Source of the DNA: Lingula anatina
Taxonomy: Eukaryota > Brachiopoda > Lingulata > Lingulida > Lingulidae
Assembly: GCF_001039355.2 (NCBI RefSeq)
Contig: NW_019775461.1
Coordinates: 1-64,000, forward strand
Reading direction: 5' to 3'
Length of the DNA stretch: 64,000 nucleotides
Position 1 is the stretch's first letter; each line of letters begins with the position of its first letter. The position numbers were made by a program, and so were the translations under genes. Below are positions 1-12,400 of the stretch, piece after piece. Below the pieces are notes generated by a model. The model had not been told where the DNA came from. It did no database searches and saw only the letters and a list, made by a program, of their open reading frames with translations.

Positions 1-422
1 AGGGCTTTGTTTCTATGACTTTGGTCCTTTTACTATTAGTGGCCTTAAGCAATGTAATACAAATATAGTTATATTTGGCTAAAATTGAGATTATTTTCTT
101 TTTAATAAACTTGAAAATAGCAAGATAACATTCAAAATGTTGATTAAAAACCCTGATAATTAGATAAAAAATTGTTTTAGATTTTTTTTTTTTTTTTTGT
201 TGCTCATAGCATTCACCCTATAAGTATTAAACCGGATAATTGTTATTTACTTCAAGACTTCTTTCTTTATACAAAATTATTATTTGATGTCAAGCCAAAA
301 TTACTACTTAGTAATGAGAGGATGAACATTATTTTATTATTATTATTAATCATCAAAGTGAGTTTTCAGTCATTGGTGAAATTCATAATATGGTGTTGAC
401 TATCAACATTGTTTGTTCATAG

Positions 423-3400
423 TTGCTGCCAGAGTGCTGTCGCGAGAAGTGCTTAGTGTTGATGGTGAAGATGTCTTGATTAGTAGACCACAGCCAGATA
501 TACAACATGAAGAAATCAGCCCTGAGGGAGACAGTTTCACCACTGTAGAAGTCAGAGGAGTGAAAAGTTCTACTTCAGATGAGATGATAAGTCTGTTTTT
601 TGAAAATTCAAAAAAATCAGGTGGAGGTGAAATAAAAGAAATAACCCGCTCCCCAACAACAGGTGTGGTGACTATCACTTTCAGTGATCCTAATGGTGAG
701 TTTAAAAGAAAAGAATAGATAGATAGATAGATAGATAGATAATTCATTACACAATGTATCCTGTCAATCAATATAAATAGGAATTATCTTATTCAATGGT
801 TATTTATGATTTTTTTATTTCCTTTTTAAATAGCAATTATGGTGGATAACTTTGTATTTCAAAAAATAAGCATTTATATAAGTGTGATATTTAGCTTATT
901 GTCACACACTGTAATCACACATATTTACTGCTTGTTGCTTATTAAAGTGTACACATTATAATGTATGCAGTGGCCAGGCAGGTACTTGACAGGAAAGGAC
1001 TTGGTTTAGAAGGTGCATCATTGTCAGTTAGTCTCCCAGTGCCTTCAAGAACTATAGAGGTACGAGGGATAAAGAAGGGAACCTCTAATGAAACTCTGGA
1101 AATGCTGTTTGAAAACAAGAAAAGAACAGGTGGTGGAAAAGTTGAGCTGATAGAGCACAAGCAGGATTTCATTCTCATCACATTTGAAGATGCAGAAGGT
1201 AATTTTTATTTATTTAACCTCTCAATTTTGGATGTTATATATTGAAGATTTCGCTATCAATACAACTTTGAAAATAGGTCATTTGTGCCAGAAAGATATT
1301 TTTGCACATCTAATTTGCTTATTAACATTTTAATTTTAATATTTTCAGTTGCTGAAAGTGTGGTAATGCACAACCAATCTAAAAAAATTATATGGGAAGG
1401 CCAAGACTTGGAGATATGTTTACACACTGAAGGACAACCAACAGAAGAGCCAGAGGGTAATTCCATCAATTTAATTGTTTTGTTAAATATAGAATGTGAC
1501 TTGAAAAAATGGACTGCATCATAACTTAATACATGAAGTTTTTATATGAAATGTATGAAAAGCTGGCATCTTTTCTTTACTATTAACTAGAAAGAGAAGA
1601 AAAATTTGAAGAATTATGCTAGATATTGATAAATATAGTGAAGATGAAAAAAAAGTGTCTTCAATTTTGAACTTCATTTAAACAGATGTCAATTGGTCTT
1701 TTCTTTGTTCTGATAGAGAATGAAAACATCTTAAAAGAAAGACTTGTGCAGAAAAAAGCATGTTCTAGCAACATTCGAGTCAAAGGATTAAAAAAGTCCA
1801 CCAGCAAGGTCACCATTCAGATGTTTTTTGAAAATCGAAAAAGGTCTGGGGGAGGGAATGTGCTTAATGTGGAAGTGAACAGTGAAGCTAGAGAAGCAGT
1901 GGTGACATTTAAAGAGCCAGAAGGTGATTTTGACTGACTTGTAATCATTGTTTTTGTTGTTGACTTAAATTTACAACAGCACTAGTACTACCACACCCAG
2001 TATGACATGGATTTTCCTTTGATTAATAATTGTTATGAAAATTGATTTATTGTCATGAATTAAGGTCATTTGTACTAGTTAATTGCAACTAAGGTTGTGA
2101 TAATTAAATGACATTTATAAACTCAGTGCAATATTAAAGATTAATGTATGAATCAAGCAAGCTGGACACAATTTTTAAAACCCTTCTTATCCATTCATAT
2201 CATCCATCCTTTTAGCTGTGAATCGGGTGTTGCAGAAATCAGAGTCAGAGGTTGGACTTCAGTTGGAAGGCTGTAGACTTCATGCCATTCTCTCTACACC
2301 TCCACCCCCCATTGATAAGCACAGGATATTCATCAAAGGACTGACAGAGACCATAACAAATGAACTTTTAGAAAATTTTCTTGAAGCAAAAACAAACTGT
2401 GATATAGAGAGCATTGCATATGGTAGTGAAATGGGAACAGTGCTGGTAACATTTCAAGACATTCCAGGTACATTTCTCTTCTGCATCATATAAGATAGAT
2501 GGTATTATAATTCAATAGAAAAATCAGGCCTTGTAGATGAAAAAGCCATTTGTGATTTCCAGCCACTGGTTTATCAATGCAAGTGTGAATTGGATAAAAT
2601 TTTACCTAAAGGGGACCTTTTTCCAGCAAAAAAGGGTGTTCTTTCGAATGCTCTTTTATGTGAAATTATGGTTTGATTTGTTAATTTGGTTATTCCATGG
2701 CTTGAGATTACAAATGGCAATTATTGTTTGAGGCTTGAGAATGATCGACGACTGGCAGCTTAATTTATTTAATAGTAAATTTGGCATGTTTGAATTACTC
2801 TAGCTACTTTGTGTGAAGTTTAAACTTATTGAACAATGTTATTTTTTATGGTTTGCTATAATATACAGTATTTAGGAATATATTCTTCTCATTATGGATA
2901 ATAGGTTTTCACTTTTAAACTTTATTTTCTTTGTGAAAAAAATCTTTTATTTGCTTCAGATTTTGAGGTATTAAAAACTGCATGTGATGACAGGACCATA
3001 GAAGGTGTGCACCTAACTGTGGAAAAAGTGCCGCAGTCCAACAGCATCCAAGTGTTTGATTTGGCCCCAAATGTCAGCAGAGATTTCTTAGAAGCCCATT
3101 TTGGAAACCAGACACGCAGTAATGGGGGACCTGTTGAAGCAGTCCAACTTTACCAAGACATGAACACAGCAGTAGTTACATTTGGAGACATTGAGGGTAG
3201 GTGCACTTGATGCTTTTGGTGTTATTAATTTCATTAGTATGTGCTTTTTTATAATGGTATGCATCAAATGATTTTTATCATATTTGTTATTAAAACTAAT
3301 ATTGATATTTTGACAAATATCCTGGGTTCTATGGTTTCAGTAGTGGAGAAGGTCCTCAAAAAACAACAAGTTCTGAACGACAAGGTTTGCAGGACAGCCA

Positions 3401-3430
3401 TTTTCTACAAGTGCCTTGGTGTTCTCCCTG
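423..3430 (+). other. RRM-like repeat array of the PARP14-like protein
   Basis: Five repeats with the pattern V-x-V-x-G-[hydrophobic]-x-x-x-T-S, then an amphipathic helix ending in FEN-x-x-[RK]-[ST]-G-G-G, then a VTF/ITF strand: beta1-alpha1-beta2-beta3 of an RRM-like fold. Each is cut by a phase-1 intron just after the VTF strand, and the next exon opens with the missing alpha2-beta4 (for example VARQVL then LEGASLSV). So each exon carries the C-half of one repeat and the N-half of the next. The first visible exon starts with a C-half, so another repeat lies left of the window. The 108-nt exon 1349-1456 is a C-half alone. The last C-half opens the large exon at 3341. Repeats 4 and 5 are more divergent. 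Nucleic-acid or protein binding is likely from PARP14 precedent but not shown here. Confidence 0.8.
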
Positions 3431-6400
3431 GAGACCATGACCGCTCCAAGCCATATTTCCCCCTGCCTTCACCAGTGAGTCCTCATGGCTTAAATATGAC
3501 AGTCATCCACTTCATCTCCAACATTCCACGACACAAACAACTTGTGGATGAGCAGTTTGAAAAAGTACATGCCAGAGTTCAGTGGCCAAGCAAAGAGTCG
3601 GACACTCTCACTGTGGTTTGTACCATTACCCGCAGCATGCCAGATTACCAAAAATTGGCCAAGGCTTGGAGAGCAAATGTAGAAAATACAGTGCAAAAAT
3701 GTTTTTTAGAAGATTTCTATTACAGCGAGTTTGCCATCCTTCAAGCTGCCTGGGACAGGGTACTTGAACGATTGAAAAATATCTCCCAGCCATCAAATGA
3801 TGACTTTGTACTACAGATAGAAGAGAAGGACCACATGTTGAGAGTTTTTGGGGAAGCAGTGACAGCTCAAAGAGTGGCAAAAGATGTCCATAGCATTAAT
3901 GCCCAGGTGGATGATGAAATCAAACGTGAAGCTGCAACCATTACAGAAAAGAAGAATTTTATGTCACATGAACTACGCTACCTTTTGGCAATTAAATATA
4001 TTGACACTGCAAAAAGCAAGTTTCCAAATCTGAAGATAAGAATTGACCTTGATCATGGAGCAGTGGTGCTGACTGGGATTCCAGATGACATAAATCAAGC
4101 CAAGATAGCCATTTATGAGATCAACAATTCATTACAACGTGAGGCATTCTCAGTGTCAAAATACATTCTTGAGCTCATTCCAACCAAAGCATGCCATGCA
4201 CACCTTGTGGGGCTGTTTCAAGAGAAACAACTTTTGGCAGTCTGGAAAGCAGGTGAGAGAGACATTACAGTGTATGCTGCCACTCAAGATGATGTGGCAC
4301 GTGCCAAAGCCATCATAAAAGCTAGTCTTGTGGAAACGCCTCTCCCCATAGCTGCTGAATCAAGATCCATCGTGGGTTCTCCAGCATGGGAAGATGTCAT
4401 TACTGAACAGGAAAGACAACATGCAGGACTTTTCAAAATTTTCCCTGAAGATGACATGAGTGCAGTCACTGTTGTTTCCACAAAAGATTTAATGGGATAT
4501 TTCTTGGAGATAATTCAGGGTTTTCTGAGAGCTAACACCATCCATAGAAAATATCTTCGCATGGAGAATGGAAAGGTACGTTTTCTTCGAATGCATAAGA
4601 AGCAGGAACTCAGAAACATTGAAAGTGAATTGGTTGGAAATCAAGTCAAAGTTAAGTTTAGTGAAAGTCCAGCAGACCCAGGGTTCCTTATAACAGGCAC
4701 TGAAGATGGTTTGATTGCTGCTGAACAAAGAGTAGTTGATCTTGCCAAGAAAGTTGATTCCACAGTGAAAGAAGTAAACACACCTGGCATGCGCAAATAT
4801 ATAATTTCACAACGAGGACGAGAGTTTCTAGACCATCTAGAGAACAAAGGTAACTGCACTGTTGAGTTACCTCAGCCAGTTGCATCTAGTGAAAAAACAA
4901 AAACAGTAGAGGAAGAAGATGCCAGAAATCCAATAACAAAGTCCACCTTGATTGCCGAGGCCAAGACAGTTGAAGGATGTAATGTGGCAATTTACCAAGA
5001 TGATCTTACAAAGCACAAAGCTGATGCCATTGTTAATGCTGCAAATAGAAATCTTCAACTCATAGGAGGCCTGGCGAAAGCTATACTAGATAAAGGTTAG
5101 GACCAAATCTTAAAATTTTCAAACCTGATAATAGTGTATAAAAAACCCTGTAGAGAAAATGGGATATGTATCAACTTAATCTAATATAGCTTTTTCACCC
5201 TAATGACCTTATTGAGTGTGAAATCATTGTCTTAATTTGTTTATTTATTTTTTATTGAATAGTTTTCCTTTAGTCCTAATAATATGTAAAATAAAAAGTA
5301 ATATATATTTTACACTCATAGTTGAATTCAGGACTTCTTTATATTTGTTTAAAGGTGGAAAAGAAATCCAGAGAGAGTGTGAAATGTACACCAGGAAGTG
5401 TGGAGCCCTTTTGGATGGCCAGGTTTTCACATCTACTGCAGGAAAACTTAAAAATTGTGGAAAGGTCATTCATGCAGTTGGACCATTTTGGCAAGGAGGC
5501 AATAAAAACGAAGAAAATCTTTTATATGAAGCAGTTTTGGGCTGTCTTGAGGAGGCGACTACATTTCGGTTTAAGTCTATCGCTTTACCAGCACTTAGTT
5601 CTGGGGTGTATAAATTCCCTCTTCATAAATGTGGGCGAATAATTTGTGAAGCCATTCGAGACTTCTCTAAGAACACAAAGCATGGCTCACTGACAGATAT
5701 TCACCTGGTGGCTATGGAGGACAGCACTATTGATGCCTTGAAAAGAGCTCTGATCAGAGTGATTAGAACACCAGGTACACCTCAAGATGAAGATGAGGAT
5801 GAAGAAGATGATGATGTTGATGATTTTGTTGGTGCAGTAGGATACACAGATCCAGGAGAAGTTCTAAGGGATGAAGATTTCAATGGTGATTTTTTTTTAA
5901 GTTCTTAGTCTGTAGAATATATATAATTCTGTGTAGATCACTTTCTTTATTGTTTTATCTGGACAATTTTGGTTTATCTGACTTACAACATTGTTTGATA
6001 TATATTGATATTTATTTTTCATAAAATATCACAGTTCCTGTCTACCTCTTTTTACTCTGGAATAAGTTTATATTTACCAACAGTATTTTTTTAATCAATG
6101 CAGAGTTAGAAGAAAGCATCATGCTGTCGGATTCTGATCCATTGTATTATCAGACAGGGAAGGCAGGAGTGGTGAAGACAAGTCAGGGCTTTCAGGTGAC
6201 CTTGGTAAAAGGGGCTATTGCAGATGAACAGGTAAGACAATATTAAACAACCACAATGGCAGCATGTTTGAGAGAATTTTATCCTATTTACTAAAGTAGA
6301 CAAAAATTTGCAGTATTTTGGATAAATTTGTACATAAATCTTTAACATATTTGGTTGTTACCTCAACATTGAGAATTAGGATTGCGAGTATATAGAATGT

Positions 6401-9400
6401 AAAATTGCTTGAGTTGAAGTAAGTTGCAGATCAAATATTTTACAGAACCTTTATTCAGCTTGGATAAATCATACATTCTACCAGGGTTGTTGTCAGTATT
6501 CACTAGCTGTTAGAAAAATGATTGAAATTGAGAGGATCAAACTGTCAACACTAATGTAACTACCCCACCCCTACCTGCCCCTGAACTAGGACTGGCAATT
6601 CTGAAAGCAAAAGAAAATATATACAATTTTTAATCATTAGGTTGATGTTATTGTAAACACTGTTGGGAAAGACCTTGATATGAACAATGGTGCTGTATCA
6701 AAATCACTGCTAACCGCTGGAGGCCGCGTGCTTCAAGATCAATGCAAACAAAAAGCCCCAAATGGCAATGAATTTGGCGATATTGTTCAGACGGATGCAG
6801 GGAAGCTTAGATGTAAAGCAGTCTACCATGGATCATGTGAGAACTGGAAATCTCCTGGAGCAGAAAAGGTATTGTTAAGTTTCTGGTGTTGATCTGATCT
6901 TGGCGTCGAAGATATTCTTTACACTAGAATACACATTTGAATATGCATTGAAATTGTATTTTTATGTCCATATGTCCTACAAAGCTATATGTATTTTCCA
7001 ATTCGTACTTGAAATGTGATTTTTTAAAACCATCAAATAAAATGACTCATCTGAAGTATACCTGATGTCAATATATTTTTCTGAGCTGTAGAACCATGCA
7101 TTGTCAAAGCCTTTACATCTCATGATTTCATGTATAAGATAAAACCCGATTAATGTTACTGTTAAGAATTACAAGTGTAAAACTGTAATATCTATCTATC
7201 TATCTATCTATATAACTATTAAATAATTAAATGGTGGTGAATAAGAAATATTAAACAAAAACAGCAGTGGTTACTTAACTCTGACCGATTTCAATTGCAA
7301 ATCATTGCAATATTTTTCTTTACAGATTTTGCTAAAGCTTGTTCGTACCTGTTTGGAAACTGCAGACAAGGCAGGATTTTCATCTATTTCCCTCCCTGCT
7401 GTAGGAACTGGAAACCTGGGGTTTCCTAAGGATGTTGTGGCCAGAGATATGTACCAAGCAGTGGCAGAGTTTGGAACACGTAACCCAACTACAAAACTTA
7501 AAGATATACGTTTTGTTGTGTATGACAAAGATGATGCAAATATTGCAGTGAGTTTAAATTTTGTATTCAATTAATTGGTGGTGATACAATAGCTCAGTTC
7601 TCTTAATTGTAAATATGAGATTGAAACAAGATATTTCTATTGTGTAAAATGTTCACAGTTAAGTGATATTTTTTCTTGTAGAAATGCACCATTAGCCACC
7701 AGACCATTAATCTCACACCTTTAAACAATGGTTCTTGTATATTTACCCCTATATTGCTTTCTACATGTACTGGCAGTAACATGTACTTGTGCATAAGTGA
7801 AAAAACTTTTTTATTGGTACATGTAACTATCACTAATTTTAGGCATTTGAGGCAGAGATAAGGAATGTAACCACAAGTCCAACTAAGAAGAAACCAGGAT
7901 TTCACGCAATGAATTCAGTGGAATATGATGTAGATCTAGAGGATGATGATACTGGTATGTTATATTTATATATTTATCACAAACTTGACCTTAACACTCA
8001 AGGTTTTATTTGGAGCATTGCAAAAAGAAAAACATTTGTATTATTGATATGTACATACATGTATATGGCCCATAACATACTAGTACACTGATAAGTTTGA
8101 TAACTGGATTGAACTATATGTGGACAATGTTTTTGGTTTAGAAACATTAAAATATCAAAAAAAAAAAAAAACTTCCTTACTTGTTTATTAGTTTGATGTG
8201 AAAACTGTTACATCCAAATGTTACATATAGATATGTTAATTTCAGCTGGTTCATACAGATCCATAGTTGCAGGCAGTGAACCAAATCAGAGGATGGCAAT
8301 GGTTGGAAAACTTAGCCTCCAAGTTCAACAGGGAGATCTAACCCAAGAGACCACAGATGCCATAGTGAACAGTACCAATGCAGAGCTGGATCTCAGTAAA
8401 GGTATGATGTACAGTTGAATAACAAGATAATGATGATGGCAAACTCATCTCAAGGGATGAAGAATTGAATTGTAAATTATTTGTATTCACTAGGACATTG
8501 ACCGAAAATGCATTTCAAATCAACAGATTAAACTATTGTTATAGTAGGCCTTTGTATACCACTTTAAATGTAATAAGCAAATGTGTTGTTTGAGCACTGA
8601 TAATTTCATCTATAAGTTAAAGTTGCATATTTTGTGACATTTCAGGAGCTGTTTCTAAGGCAATTTTAGCTAAGGCTGGACAGGACATCTTAGATGAATG
8701 CAAACATCAAAGTATGGTGCACATTTATGCCACAATCCAAATATATTGCAAAGATTATAAGCTCAAACCAGAATATGTCTATATAAGGTTAAGGTACAAT
8801 AATTGTACCACCAGCGTTAGCGCTGGCGGTACACATGGTTTCGGTCCCGTCCGGATCGTTCTGCCGGCTCCGCCGGCTCCGTTGGCTCCGCCGGACGGCT
8901 ACCGTTACCGCTTCTCCTCCTAGACGGTAAGGGCCCCCGTACCCATCTCATGGATTTAGGTCACCTATAATCTCAACTCGTTCCACGTAAAATTTGGGCT
9001 TTGTCGGTATTGGGGTCTGGGTGTGGCACTCATTGCAATGCACCCTTGTCTAAAAATGGCAAAATTAAATGCTAATTATCTACCCTACGGAAGGAGTTAT
9101 GGGAAAAATTTCTATAGACGGCTTTCCAAAAGTCATATGTGTAGATTTCAAATATACCCTTGGATTTGACCTTTGACCTCTACTTCAAGGTCAAATGGGC
9201 CAAAATTTTCAAAAAAATGAAATTTTTTACGAAAAAAATTTTTTTTGCCCTGTTATTCAGACACCACACAGACTTAACCAATAATATTATTGGAAGGTGT
9301 TACCCTTCAGGTCATCTTTCATCTCCATGAATTTGGGGTCAATCGGTGCATTTTCACGGGAGTAGCGGCCATAAGATACCGAAACTGAAAACTGTCTCTA

Positions 9401-12400
9401 ATTCGGGAACCGTTAATGCTAGAGACCCATTCTTTTTTGCATTTTGTAGAGCATGTAAAGCCCAACACTGGAGGTGGTCTCGGTTTTTTTGTATTCCATA
9501 CGGTTTTCGAGTTACGCTGTATCAAAAAGTACATATTGGTGGTAAAAGCAAAATGTGCAGTACGGTAATGGATAATAAATTTTGAACTCTGGAAAAATAA
9601 AACATAAGGCTTGGCAAAGCAGACAACTTGTGTTCAAAAATGACATTATTTCATCAAATTTGAACTTCTGAAACTTCAGAGCACCTCCTATTTCAAGAAT
9701 TTTGACCAAAATGACATTTTCTTTATTTTAATTAATTTTTTCTGTACGAAATTTAAGGCACATTATGGTAACTCCAAAATTATAACATTTAGTCCCTTAT
9801 ATCTCCAAAACTGGCAGAGATAGGTCCATAGTTACTATTGAAGTTGAATAGGAAGTCATATACTGGCAATCTTACTGTGACCTTGAAATTGACCTTTGAC
9901 CTACTTTTTATCATGAACTGAACTCTGCTAATTTCTTTCTCTTTTAACTTCAAACTTGACAGAGATAGGTCCATAGTTACTCTTGAACTTGAATAGGAAG
10001 TCATATACTGGCAATTTACTGTGACCTTGAAATTGACCCTTGACCTACCTTACGAAGAACTTAAATTTGATTGTACCATATATATTTTTTGCAATAGTTT
10101 AAAAATTCTTGTTGATTGCATTTTTACAGCTTGTCAAGCACAAAACTGGTGGCTGTGTCCCTTATTTTGTGTACGTGGGGGTCTATACGAATGCGTTTGC
10201 TCCAGCTGGTGGTACAATATTTGGAGGCGGTATCGCCTCTCTGATCCTCTAGTTATGATGATACTTTCATATGGCCTGCTTGATTGACCTAAGATCACTA
10301 TAGGCAGCAAATATAATCTGCCTTAATTTCCTTCAAAGTCAAGCCATGGCATGAACACAGTGATAAGCCAGAAATGGGATATTGCATTTGCTGTGACACA
10401 AGAATCAAATGGTTTTATGGAAAAGGACTGACATGTGATGATTTTTCAATGCAAGCCTATCACTAGGTTACAAACTGGTTTATTGTATATACATATGGAG
10501 AGACTTGGAAGTGGCTTGAAAATATATTAAATTATCAGACATGAAGCTTAGGGTGCTTGGTGTGATAAAATGGAGAGTAATTTAAAAATTAAAAATATAA
10601 TTTATATAGTTCATATATTATATTCATTTTTGCTAGTTTAACATTTTATGCAATGTTGCATTTATTTGAATGTGATATCATAATTTTACATAAGTATCTA
10701 TCCTCCAGGTAAATTAATGAAGAGTGGTAGTGGTGTTGCAGCCACAGGAGCTGGACAACTTCCCTGTAAACATATCATCCATCTTGTTGCACCACATGTA
10801 AAAAGTCTCTTTGGATCAGCATGGAAGAAACCTGTCTTAAACTGTCTAAAGAAAGCAGAAGAAATGAAACTTTCTTCCATTTGCTTTCCTGCTTTAGGAA
10901 CAGGTAAAATTTGTTGAAACAATATAAATTTTCATCTGCATAAACAATTTGATGAGAAGAATCTTGAAAACACCAATACGCTATGCTGTTTGCTTACTTA
11001 GTATGGACAGTGGTTTGATATATAGGATGAGGGAGACATAAAAACACACTTTGTATCCATAAATTGTTTTTTATCTTTTAGTTTTAATATCACTGATTCT
11101 GTCAGTTTTGTCCTTTACTTGTTTTTATCTGCCTGTTTGACCACTGTACATAGTTCATTGCATGTATCTCTTTTTGAAATTCAAAATTGTATTATAAATC
11201 TTAATTTGCAGGGGAACTGAGCTCTTCACCTAGGGAAATAGCTACAGAAATGTTTGATACCATTGAAGAATTTAGTAAGCAGTGCAACCCTCAGCATCTG
11301 CGAATGATTCGTATCACCATATTTCAGTCAAACATGGTGAAAGACTTCCATGATGAGCTTAGTAAAAGAATGAAAAAGAAAGAAAAGAAAGGATACATAA
11401 AACATGCGATTGATGCCGGAGCAGGTATAATGTATAATCAATATGGTGAATAACAGCAAATGTTGCATTTTTTTAGTTGCCAGTTAATGTATCTAATACA
11501 AAGATAAAACGATTTGTTAAACTTAATGTAATTTAAACTTGGACTCGCTATCCATATGGAGTCCTAGTAGTAAATTTAAGTTTAACACAATGTTAACTTT
11601 TAACTTCTACATTTCAGTTAAGCTATAAAAGTATTAAAAGGAACAGTAAAATGGATTACATATAAAATTTATAATTAATTTTTATGCAGGTATTCTCACC
11701 AGCCTTACTGGTATTGGGGCAAAAGCAGAACCAAAGAAGAAAGAGAAAAGAACTAAACTGACAGAACCCATGTCCATATTTCTTACCATTTTTTCTGACA
11801 ACAAAGAGAGTATTAATCTTGCACAGAAAAAGATAGATGAATTATGTGAGTCACAGTGCAAGGAGAAACTTTTTGATGATGCTGACATGATAACAAAATT
11901 GTCTGACAAGCAGGTAAATTATCTTTTTGATTTCATGAAAAAATTTTCCAAATTTGGCAATCAGACCCAAATGCAGGGTCTAAGACATTGTTAATTTTTT
12001 GTTTTTATGAAAACTAGATTTCATTAATAAAGCTTCCCTATGGATGCCCTTTTAACATGTATCAGATCAAAACATTTCGATTTCAATTTAAATTTTATGT
12101 CGCATTTATAAAAAGAAATTTAGGAGTGAACTTAAAAAATTGTTCTCATGCTTCCCTTTGAATTAATTATTTTTATTGGCAATGCAAAAAGGGACATTAT
12201 AGTAAATGTGCATGGATAATATTTTGAATAATTCAGGTCAAACAAATTCAAGAATTGAGACAGTATTATCCTGTGCATATAATGGTTGAAATAAAACCTC
12301 GAGTAAAGCGCATCCATGTCCGGGGCACTACAGAAGATATCTATGCAGTTACACAGGTTATTGAAGGGATCTTTCAAGATGTGAGAGATCATGTTCAAAA

